A stretch of 64,000 nt of DNA from Cloeon dipterum (Eukaryota; Arthropoda; Insecta; Ephemeroptera; Baetidae), in NCBI RefSeq assembly GCF_949628265.1, contig NC_088790.1, positions 24,928,545 to 24,992,544 on the forward strand. Reading direction: 5' to 3'. Positions within the stretch are counted from its first letter, which is position 1, and the number at the start of each line of letters is the position of its first letter. This document shows, piece after piece, positions 1 to 10,504 of this stretch. A model generated the notes under the pieces. That model was given only the letters and a program-made list of their open reading frames with translations. It was not told the DNA's origin and searched no databases. The translations under genes and the position numbers were made by a program.

Positions 1-1940
1 CGTTGTGTAAATCTCCACGAGATCGAGGAATCGGAATCTGATAATGAAAATGCGGCCAAGCGCTGTAAATTTCGGAGAAAATTGGCAGAATTTCAATTTT
101 AATTGTACCAAAAGCTCCTTTTTCAATTATTTCCAACTGTAGAATAAGTTATTAAAAGTAGAAGCCTACAATTTTTCTCCTGCATCAACCCACTTTATTT
201 TTTTAATCACTATGAAATAAATTTTTCTCTTAAAAAGACTCAATTTGCACACTTTTGATGTCGCTTAAATAAAAACATTGGCAGACCAAATTAACAGTCA
301 TCCAGACATTAAAAACAATAAAATCGCATTTCAATTATTGCTTAGTAATAAAAAATAAAAAGATAATATTTTATTAAAAAATTGATTGATTGTTTTATTG
401 CTTTCTAATTTGGAATTTACAAATAATATAAATATGTGGATGCAGTTGTTAGTTTTTTCTACAATCCGTTGTTTACCATGAATGTTATAATAAGTTTTTT
501 GGGCAGTTTAACATTCCTTGGAACGGAAACTCGGCTAAAATGAAAAGTTTGCACTGTATTTCATTGAAGTTGAAGAATATTAAGCGAAATGACGGATAAA
601 TTGCTATCTGAGCACAAACGAAAAGCGAGAAAAGCAAGTAAAAAATTGCAAGCTGAAAAATCTATCCTTCATTACCAATTCATTCTGTAATTCATTATTT
701 GCCTTTTTTATAAATTCCGATGGTACACGAAAGTTTCAAAAAAATCCATAAAGGTCAAGATGTTTTCTCTGTTTCAATTTTGCAGCTTTGAAGAAAGATA
801 AATAAATTAAATTTAGTTTATTTTTTATAAAGCTACGTTTTCTCATTTATTTATGGTGCAATCAAGATTAAAAAAAATCCAGCTTTTTTCAGAAAATTGA
901 CCAGTTGCATAAACCCTTAGTTATCCAAGCCGCCAACAGACGACGCAACCACAGACTTTCTTAAAAATTTAGTTTTAAGTGGTTTTAAGGCATTTCCGCT
1001 GCGATTTCAGACTCAATCTAGCTATTTTGTTTTTTTTAATTAATTTGCTTTTTTTGACGTGCTGAAAACCAAAATCGGTTCAACCATTCGCCGTAGAAAC
1101 GTTGAAAAAGATTTTTTTATTTCAAAAAATACTTTTTCACGATTCTACGGCGATTGGCTGAACCGATTTTGGTTTTCAGCACGTCAAAAAATAGCAAATT
1201 AATCGAAGAATGCACAGTAGCTAGATTGAGTCTGAAATCGCAGCGGAAGTGCCTTAAAATCGAACGTCTACGGTGGCGCCATCTGTTTGCGGCTTCGAAC
1301 ACTTAGGGTTTATGCAACTGGTGAATTGCTTTTTAATTATAACAAACGTATTTTTTAGCTTCAGAAAAAAGTGTGAAAAGTCCTTTTAAACCTGCTCAGA
1401 CTCTGTCTATTATACGCACCGAAAATGCGTGTAAAATATTAGGCCATTTTGCATGAAACACGTCTGAAATTTAAAACAAAATTAATTCAGTTTTTCATCC
1501 GTCTTAATCTCATTAAAAGAAGTGTGTTATATATTCTTTTAAAAGACCTGCCAACTTTCCCATGTCGAGTCCAACACGATAAGATCATGAGTGTAGTTGA
1601 GCAGTAATCAGAATGGAGCGGCGTCTCCTTCGCAATTTCCTTCCCGACTATCACATCAGCCGTTGAGTTTGCACCAAGTTTCAAGTCGGTGCCGAAAGTG
1701 GAAATCACGATTGCAAGCAAGCGTTACATTAAGCGGCCGGCCAGCCTGTCGGCAATGGCAATACATTGTAACGGCCGTCGGCAGGCTCGCGCATTTGCAT
1801 GATCGAATCAGGAAAAAACAGTCAAGAGATGCGATCTAGACACGAAAAAGATTAGTTTTTTCCGCGCTCGCGCGAGGGGGAAATCTTTGCCGCCTGCGCC
1901 GCCGCCCCTTCTAAATGCAAATTGTCTCTCAAGTGTGCAG
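1..1940. other. Non-coding flank left of the RasGEF exons
   Basis: I see no exon here that I can support. Bases 1 to about 130 are a fragment of the TTAA-flanked MITE family found intact at 2881-3317. A foldback MITE fills 901-1321. About 1590-1900 is less AT-rich than its surroundings and lies directly before the first visible RasGEF exon, but I find no coding frame in it. The earlier RasGEF exons must lie left of the window or be too diverged to see. Confidence 0.6.
901..1321. mobile_element. Foldback MITE, family A, copy 1
   Basis: A roughly 420 bp near-perfect palindrome. The left end starts CCAGTTGCATAAACCCTTAG and the right end is its complement (GGGTTTATGCAACTGG). The inner arms also pair, with CTGAAAACCAAAATCGGTTC on the left and its complement on the right. 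There is no coding capacity. The right arm carries a CTCF-core-like site (1277-1289, one mismatch). Sister copies are at 6323-6734 and 10082-10504, with a decayed one near 41662-41958. Confidence 0.85.
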
Positions 1941-3594
1941 TGCAAGGGCGCCAGCAGGAAATTGAATTTATTCGCCTGTTTCAGCACTCGCAGGCCGGCG
2001 ACCGCACCAAGGAAATCGAGTTTTGGACAAGCGTCGCCAAAGAGAGCGTCCGCATCGGCAATCTCAACTCGGCCATGGCCGTCGTGGCCGCCTTCGACGC
2101 CATTTCCCACGACAAGCTCACCGACACGGTCAGTGCATAGTTCAAAATTCTATTAAACCCTGAGGATTTGAGAGACCCCACACATCATTCGCTCCCGAGA
2201 TCACAATTGTTATGGCATATATATCAGGATATTTTCAGGGAAGCTACTAAATATTTTAGTGCAAAATTATCGTTATTATTCAAACAGGTTTCAAATCACG
2301 AATTCCTGTTGAAATTTTCGATCTTTTTAAAGCAAATGAATATAAGTGAATTGCATAAAAGGACTATTTTTAAATTGCAGAGCATGAAATAAAACAATAT
2401 TCGATTGGCTCTGTCTAGATTTACTGCGTCCAAATTAGTAAACCGTTATTTACAACACAAATTGGAATAAGTTTAAATGAAACCGGGAACTTCTTGGAAT
2501 AAGAAATGTGTCTGAAAATTTGTAGTATGGGAAAACAGTTTATTTTTATTAAATAACTGATAGGATTAACTGACTCCAAAATCCTGAAAAATCAATTTGT
2601 TAATTATTTTCTTATGTACTCTAGGAAAAACCTATAATTTGCTGGATTTGGAACTTTAAAATTTTAACTTAGAAAAAAAATTGGCACGCTAAAGCAGTTT
2701 AATGTAAAATCACAATATATTCCATAAAATTCGCACACCGTTGTAATATATCGCCACGATAAGAATCATAATCAAACAAAAAAATCATTAATTAATCTCA
2801 GATTTTTGGGGAACTAGGCAAAATCTGAAATTTAATTGTTTATCGGTCCTGATTTGATTATTGCATATTGAAAAGATTAAATAGGAATGATACTGCAAAA
2901 GCCTGGAAAATGCTTGTTGCCAATGCATAAACTCGTCCCTTAGGATTCAGTTAAAGCCTAAATTGACCTAAGAAGCGCTGTAATTTTTTGAGAAAATTGG
3001 CTGGAAAGTTAGCGTGCTTTTCAAATGGTACTGCGGCTGTCTCCTTACTTGAAATCCGATTTAATTTCAAAACCAAGAGTTTCCCCAATAAGTGGCATAC
3101 ACAATTGGACAGATCTCGACGAGAGGAATCGGAATATGCCAAGAAAATGTGTTCGAGCACTGTAAATTTTGGAGAAAATTGGCAAAATTTGAATTTTTAC
3201 TGTAGGAAGGTCATTTTGTTACTATAGTAAATTGTTGAACAAATTGTTTATCGATCAATTGTTTTTGCCATCCAACAATTCAAATAATTTTCAATTGTTG
3301 CCCAGTATCATTCCACTTTAATTGGAACGAACATACGCTTTCATTTTATTAAAAAAAATCCCCTTGATTCGAAATCTTAGCGCTTTCCTTTGTAATTTCT
3401 TCTCAAGATAAAAGAATCGTGTACCCCTACGCACTTTTTATTGCCTTTTGCCTTTTCTCAAATTCTATTCATTTTATTTTCAAGCTAATAAAATGAGATT
3501 TCCTGCTGCAAGCCGATTTATTCATTAGACTCCCCCCTTTTTGGCATGAGCCCAAAATAGACCCAGCTTTCATTCCGTGATTGCCTTGTACACT

Positions 3595-3636
<42 letters not shown>

Positions 3637-6600
3637 TCTTTGTGAATTTCCTCACGCACATCAAAGGCAGAAAATTATCCAGCTGAAAGGTACACAGTTT
3701 CTGAGGAGGCAAGGGGCATTTAAATTGCGATTTCTAGGGAGAGGGGGCCGACAAATATTTGCTTTCGTTCGACCGATGTCACACACAAGTTTGACGCGGC
3801 CGAGGCGCAGAGGGTCAAAAGACGACAAAGGTCTGAATTTTTGATGACATTGCCGATCGATTTGTCGGCGTGATTGGCGGCCCCATTGCCCCTGACGTGT
3901 GCACCACCCGCCAAAGTCGGCAAATTGGCCATTACGCTGGCTGGCTAGGCACGAGCAAGAGTCAAAGCAGCCGGCCGACCTTGCCGAGACGTTGCGTAAT
4001 TAAACGGAAAAGTGGGGACAAAGAGGTTAGCTCGGCTGCTGCTGCTGCTGCACACGACGTGCCACTTTCCAGCAATTTGATCAGCCTTTTTCACAGACAT
4101 AAATTGTTCATGCTAGCGTATTTATCCCAGGCGGAAATTACAACCCGTATTCCTTGACCAAAACGTCAGCTTCAGCTGCTATTTTTAGCTCGTCATTGTA
4201 ATCTTCTTAGGACGGAACATTCACGTCGTGCTCTTTGATTTTCGACCCTGATGAATGGTTGAATTTCTATGTATATGAATTAAGCTTCACTAAATGCTTT
4301 CCAAAAGCGAGGAGGGTCCTAAAATTATTATCAACAAAACAAACGAAATTTAACATGGACCAATCTATGCAATTTCTAGCAGTGCCGCACGCAGCTCCTT
4401 CATTTGTGAGGCTTGGGGAGAATTTATACATTGAATCCACCGGGATTCCACCTAGGATCCACCGGGATTGGTATTCTTTATTTTTGATCGTTTCGTTTGG
4501 CGTGATTATTGTTGTTTTCTTAATTGTTCTTCCGTTTTCGCATGCATGTTTTAATAATTCTATCATTCTTGCATCGTCGTCACATTTGAACGCAATGGTC
4601 TTCGCCAGATCAAGCAACCCAAATTCCCATATTTGGTCACGTTGGGTTCCCTACCAAATTTGGTCGTTGGGGATGAGTTATACAAAATAACAAGTCATAT
4701 TTATTGAATTATCAAATTTATTTGCCAACTGAACCTGGAAATTCGGGTAAGATCGTTATTTTGCGTTCGAATCAAATGCGACGACAATGCAAGAATGAAT
4801 TAGAAATTATTCGAACGGAAAAACAACAATAGAGAATTAAACAATCACGTACATTATAGCGAAACCCCATGTGGCACCGATACAAAACTATCTTTGAAAG
4901 AACAGTCAGAAAAACTGGGGGTATGGGGTGAACAACCACCCATTAAACCCTTCAGTCTCTATCAGGAGAGGTCAACAACAGAGAGTGCAGTTTCTGCAAT
5001 TCTGATGGGTTTTTTATACCTCGGAATTGTCCTTTTTTATGTCAGAAGTAGGAGAGCTATACTCTAAAACTCTACAGTGAGAGGTCACTAAAAGGTTCTA
5101 TTATTCTTGTTGTGTTTCAGTGGAGCCAGGCGCAGATCGAGGAGCTGGCCGACCTGCGCAGACTTTCCACGGATGACGGGTTTTACAAGGCGACATTGGC
5201 CGCCGCGGCCGCCAAGGCTAAGAAGGAACGGCTCGCGGTCGTCGTTCCCTGCTTCAGCGTCCTACTCAAGGAACTCTTCGCACTCAATCGAAGCTGCTGT
5301 GACAGGTAATAACTGATTTAAGTCTATTCAAGGCTCTCGTTCTTGTTATTATTGTCATTTTTCCATTCTCTATCAAATCAATTTTCTAAGCCCTTGGAGC
5401 GATATAGAAAAGTAGTACACATATTGCTTCGAGGTAAAAGAGGCAGTTTTTGCAGAACTCTATTGATTGTTATACATATAGATTGCCGTGACGGTAATTA
5501 GAGCGGAATAGTTAGTTGCCAACCGCAATTTCCCGGGTGCATTAGACAGGGACACGACACGTTTGCACAGCTAACAATTTTTCCTCGTCTTTTATCGGCA
5601 GACAACTCACCCGCTCTTATCTCTTGTATAAAATTCAAATTCCTATATATTCTCTGATGTCTCTGTCGTGCAAAAAAACACACATTTTTGCCTGCTAAAA
5701 ATTTCGATATCATCATTTTCCATGAGGGTTTTTTCCTTCCGGTGGGCCCTTTTCGCCCTCGAACGGATTCCGATAAACAGCTAACGCAGAACGCATCGAT
5801 TTTTCCTTGTTTGGACAGATTGCCAAACGGCCAGGTGAACTTTGACACGTTCACCGAGCTGGCCGAGAAGATGAGCGAACTGATGGTGTGGACGCGTGCC
5901 AAGTGTCCCTTCGAAAAGGATCAAGGCCTGGCCCTGCTTTTGCAGACCTCGCCCGTGCTCAGTCCCAAAGGTGAGAAGTCACAAATATTTGAATAATATG
6001 TACAATGTCAGATGATTTTTTTTACTTTAATGAGATTAAAAAAGTAAAAAGCGGTTCCGATAATTACAAATGACAAAATGTCACAGGTCAAAGGACAAAA
6101 ATGGCATTGGGTGAAGCAAATTGAACAATATTTACACCAGTCTCCACTAGAATATATTTCCATTTTTCCGGGTTTTACGGAACAATTTTTGAAACCTCAG
6201 TGGCTCCTCTCCCCGTGGTGCATTTTTAAGAGTAAAAAAATAGAATTTTAACTCGTAAAAGAGTCTTGTAATTCAAAAAGAGTACGCAGGTGGTAATATT
6301 TACTGTACTCCCCTCAAATTTACCATTTGCATAAACATTAAACTTAGTGTTCGAAGCCCCCAACAGATGGCGCCACCATATATTTTCTTAAAAATTTATT
6401 TTTTAAGTCACTTCCGCTGCGATTTCAGAGTCAATCCTGCTGCTGTGCATTCTTCATTTAATATACTTTCTTTTGACGTGCTGAAAACCAAAATCAGTCC
6501 AGCCATTCGCAGTAGAATCGTCGGAAAAGATTTTTTTATTTCTAAAAATAGTTTTTCACGATTACACGGCGATTGGCTTAACCAATTTAGGTTTTCAGCA

Positions 6601-7007
6601 CGTTAATAGAAAATATTTTAAGTGGAAAATGTACTCTGGCAGGATTGAGTCAGAAATCGCAGCTGAAGTGCCGTAAAATTAAAATTTGAAGTCTCTGTTG
6701 TTGCCTTAGAACACTAAGGGTGCTATACAACTGGTCAATTAATGAATATAATTAAATCTTAAAATTCAGAATGAAGCTGACATTCAAGTTTACAAGAAAA
6801 AGTATTTAAAAAAAGGAAATAGACCACAAAAAAATTAAAATTTGAACAAATTTTAACCAAATTAGACAACTTTTGACAGTTAAAAACGTGATGATTTGAA
6901 GTTAAGAAAATTGTTTCTAGTTGTCAACACATTTTGATGATGATAAAAATCTTTTGGCAGGTCTGGAAGAAGCTTCTTCAGTGCTGGAGCGGGACGGAGG
7001 AAAGTGA
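1941..7007 (+). CDS. RasGEF (CDC25-type) domain protein, C-terminal part
   Basis: Guanine-nucleotide exchange factor for a Ras-family GTPase; only the end of the catalytic domain and the C-terminus are in the window. Exons: 1941-2128, 5121-5305, 5819-5970, 6961-7007 (TGA 7005-7007). All junctions are GT-AG and keep frame (phases 0, 2, 1). The first exon encodes EIEFWTSVAKESVRIGNLNS, matching the RasGEF block in which the helix is followed by NfnslmaI. The conserved RLkkTW motif is rebuilt across the first junction as KLTDT then WSQ. Exon 2 gives the VPxxxxxLKELF block, and exon 3 the LPNGQVNF block that precedes the last helices. The protein ends LEEASSVLERDGGK. The 5-prime exons (REM region and any N-terminal domains) are missing, so I cannot assign a subfamily. 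AATAAA candidates follow at about 7136 and 7190. The 2.99 kb first visible intron contains a TTAA MITE and a foldback repeat. Confidence 0.75.
2881..3317 (+). mobile_element. TTAA-flanked MITE, family B, copy 1
   Basis: 437 bp non-autonomous element bounded by TTAA on both sides (2877-2880 and 3318-3321). Terminal inverted repeats are ATAGGAATGATACTG on the left and CAGTATCATTCCACT on the right. TTAA duplications are the hallmark of piggyBac-type transposition. There is no coding capacity; it sits in a RasGEF intron. Confidence 0.85.
3598..3632. repeat. (GA)n microsatellite
   Basis: About 17 GA units within the second half of the first visible RasGEF intron. It produces a spurious Arg-Glu repeat ORF. 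Confidence 0.95.
4501..4849. repeat. Inverted repeat (foldback) in a RasGEF intron
   Basis: Arms at about 4501-4596 and 4762-4849 are inverted copies. The left arm includes CATTCTTGCATCGTCGTCAC; the right arm gives GCGACGACAATGCAAGAATG. Pairing seems to extend outward with more mismatches. The 151-codon plus ORF (4235-4690) and its 116-codon antisense partner overlap the left arm and are not supported as genes. Confidence 0.65.
6323..6734. mobile_element. Foldback MITE, family A, copy 2
   Basis: Same palindromic family as 901-1321, inserted in the last RasGEF intron. The left terminus is decayed (CCATTTGCATAAACATTAA) and the right ends CAACTGG. The left arm keeps a perfect CTCF-core match (CCAACAGATGGCG, 6360-6372); the matching site in the right arm has decayed. 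Confidence 0.8.
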
Positions 7008-8540
7008 TTGCCCCTCGAATCCAAATTACGTGCCTGAACCCCGACAGTTTGTGTCGCGCGCGCGCCGACGTGTACTATTATACTGTGTATATTCGCGCGG
7101 GAACGGAGAACGACGAGTTGTTTTAACCACAAATTAATAAATTTAAGCCGGTATTTACTCGCGACTTTTATTGCTTTGGAAGCGTTCCAGAATAAAGTGC
7201 TGGGCCGAGGCCTGGATGCGCGAATTAATTCCGCGCCGCACACGCTCCCCACCGAGATTAGGCAACCTGCAGCGCGTACGTGCCAAGCTATTAACATAAT
7301 TCGCCAGCCGCACGGATAAATCCGCAGTAGCAGCGGGAGACGAGGATTCGCGAGTTGTTGTTTGCTGCGCAAGGTAATAATATCCTGGCAGCCACCGCGA
7401 ATAAATTGTCTTGTTTGACTTGCTGCCGTGCCTCTCGGATCTGCTCTCGCGTCTCATTTCACCCGACGTCTATTATTTCAGTTGCATTCTCTTCCTCTGT
7501 GCGGAATGCTAATAACTCGGATCTGCCAAGGCAAAACGCACGATTCTCATCTGGAATTATTTTCTCCCTTTGTTCGCATGACTATTATTCAAGATATTTA
7601 CAGAGCAATTATGAATAATGAGCTTTACAGTGCGTTGCATTCCTTTTTAAAGAGGATTGACGACACAGGAAAATTGCGGAAAATCCAATTCATAAATAAG
7701 GGTTTAGATAGAGCCAAAATAACCTTGAGAAAGTGTCTGCAAGTTAAGCATGCGATTTAAAATGGTAAGGACTTGAAATCCGATTTTATTTCACAACAAA
7801 GAGTTTCCCCAAAAAGTGACAATCACCGTTGGATCGATCTCGGCGAAAGAAATCGAAAGCTGCTAAGAAAATACATTCAAAGTGATGTAAATTTTGTGTA
7901 AAACATTGCATTTGAATTGTATAAACAAGGTTATCTCTTGATTTTAGCTCATGGTTGAACCAATTCCTGTTTGTTAGCGTTGAATTTGTTGCATTTTTTA
8001 TAGCCTGGCGTGATGTGAACCAAGTAGATAATTTAATAATAACTTTGTACAGGTTTAAAAAAATCAATAAAAAATTTAATATTTGGTTATAAATACAGTT
8101 TTTTCTTTAATTTTTATCTTTGCTTTGTGGAAAATTTTGTATTTAACGAGACGAGTCGATCGATTGATCATTTTTATCATTCTAGAAAAATTTAATTGCA
8201 TCGGTGTTTGTTCTGATCTTTATATTTAAATTTTTAAAAAAACATCACTTTTCAAAAACACGAACTTTTCTCTTCTTCTTCCAGATTCTAAAAAAAATAT
8301 TTCTGGCAAAGGTTAAAACAGTAAAAATGATTTTTTTTCGGTAGATCGATTTATAATCTCTCAAGCTTAATTGTTTCGTACAATATTGGTCTCAAAAACA
8401 GACATTGGAAATTTAAAGAGTTAATTGAAGCATCAATAAATTTTTCCAATTTTCTAAATACCAAAACAAAGTGGCAAAATAGCTTTGTTTTTAATTTCTA
8501 TAATGGACTTTGATATTAAAATTCCCCTAAAACTACCAAA

Positions 8541-8683
8541 TCGTCCTAGTCCCGGCAAAATTGCGCAACGCTCAACAAATACCCAAATTTTCATTGTCGA
8601 ATTGAATGTTGACCTTTTCTTGCAACAAGGAAATTCGCGTTTGGTTGTTGAAAGTTGCGCAATTTTGCCGGGACCTGGACGAA
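8541..8683. repeat. Short hairpin repeat, family C, copy 1
   Basis: About 143 bp palindromic unit starting TCGTCCTAGTCCCGGCAAAA and ending with the complement (TTTTGCCGGGACCTGGACGA). The arms enclose a ~60 bp middle with CAACAAGGAAATTCGCG. Related copies lie at 29831-29980, 61634-61752 and 37623-37782. Confidence 0.75.
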
Positions 8684-10081
8684 ATAATGGTTTTTTTAGT
8701 TTCGTAAAATTTTTGTAACTGAAAAATAGTGGTGATTTATTTAAAATAATGATGCTTTATATTTAAATACCGCTTTTCATGATTTCTTTAAAAAAAAGAA
8801 AACCTTCCTCTACGGTCTACACCCTGCGCTAAAAATGAAAAACCCGCACGCTATTTTCAATTATTTACATTTTTTTCAAAGCTAGCAACTTTCAAATTAC
8901 TAAATTTCCGCTTGGTTACACGTTGCACCGCATAAAAATGCAAAATGGGCAGCTTTGCATGCAGAAAATACCTTAGATTCGGATCTGGTGGCAGGTAGAA
9001 TTGCGGACGAAGCCCGAGAGAGAGAGAAGGGTCGTTTGAGAGGGGATGATGCTCGGGGTCGATATATAGACGCGGGGGAAAAATGGCACGCGCGTACACA
9101 CACTCTCTACACCTTGGGCTAATAACACGCAAATCTGGGTTGGCGAACGGCAAAGGCAGCGGCAAACAGAAGTTAGTTGCGAAGCGCCGTCGGCGTGATT
9201 AAACAAACAGCCGCGCGGCTCCGGGGGTGCGTCAGCGCGTCGACGCCCAATCCGCAAGGGATGACTGCCACACACACACTTGTTTAGCCAGCCTCGGCCG
9301 ATAAATTGTTTGCTCTCTCGATCGGCCAGATAAAACACACACGGGCCAATTTCTCGGGGTAACAGACGCCATTTGGTTTTACAGTAACGATCACGGCAAA
9401 AATTGCAGCTGCAAACCTCGGTATCATCTCGAGATTTTTTTATTTTTTTTATTCGCCCTTTTTTCTCTTCAGTGGAATGCTGCGGCGCTCGTGTAAATAA
9501 ACGACCCACCCGAATTCCGTCTTCTTGTTTCGCCAGCCCGCCCGGCAAGCTCTCACCGACTGAACGAATTTCTCTTACTTTCTTTTTGGTTTGTTTGTTT
9601 GTTTGTTTGAGATGCTGAGACGACACCACGCTGACTTTTGGCTTGCAAACCAAAGGGCTCAAGTTCTCCATTTACTTTGATAGTCCAGTTGAACGGTCAC
9701 AGTCAACAATCATTGTCTATTCGAAACGGCACCCACATGTATTAATTTGTCAAAAAGCTATACACTTTTTGAATTATTTTTTACAACATTTAAATTAAGT
9801 ATACTATGAAGCATGTTGCTATACTTTGTTAACTTATTCCTATACAATATATTTTACATACCTCCTGTTCTCCTAATTTGATATCTCTGATTCTTAGATA
9901 AATATAAGTATGACACCATAGACTTTATTTATAACTTAAAATTGACAAAAATGAATGTAAAAAGTTTTTTTTAAAACAATGATTTTAAATTAGGTTAATT
10001 TTTATTTCGTTTTAAATATTTTTTTAAAAAAATCTAAAATTATTAGTAAAATATTAAAATTAAAAAATATCTTTAAATTCA

Positions 10082-10504
10082 CTAGTTGCATAAACCCTAA
10101 GTGTTCAAAGCCGCCAACAGATGGCGCCACCGTAGACTTTTGCTTTTAAGGCAATTCCGCTGCGATTTCAGACTCAATCTAGCTACTGTGCATTCTTCAA
10201 TTAATTTGCTACTTTTTGACGTGCTGAAAACCAAAATCGGTTCAGCCAATCGCCGTAGAATCGTGAAGAACTATTTTTTTTAAATAAAAAAATCTTTTCC
10301 AACGTTTCTACGGCGAATGGCTGAACCGATTTTGGTTTTCAGCACGTCAAAAATTAGCAAATTAATTGAAGAATGCACAGTAGCTAGATTGAGTCTGAAA
10401 TCACAGCGGAAGTGCCTTAAAACCGCTTAAAACAAAATTTTTAAGAAAGTCTGTGGTTGCGCCATCTGTTGGCGGCTTCAATAACTAAGAGTTTATGCAA
10501 CTGG
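10082..10504. mobile_element. Foldback MITE, family A, copy 3
   Basis: The best preserved copy. The left end is CTAGTTGCATAAACCCTAAG and the right end GTTTATGCAACTGG. Both arms keep perfect matches to the CTCF core in inverted orientation (10114-10126 plus, 10460-10472 minus). Arms pair almost throughout around a short A/T loop near 10270-10290. Confidence 0.85.

Noticed and set aside
3581..3844. 87-codon ORF with an Arg-Glu repeat
   Set aside because: It is produced by the (GA)n microsatellite inside an intron.
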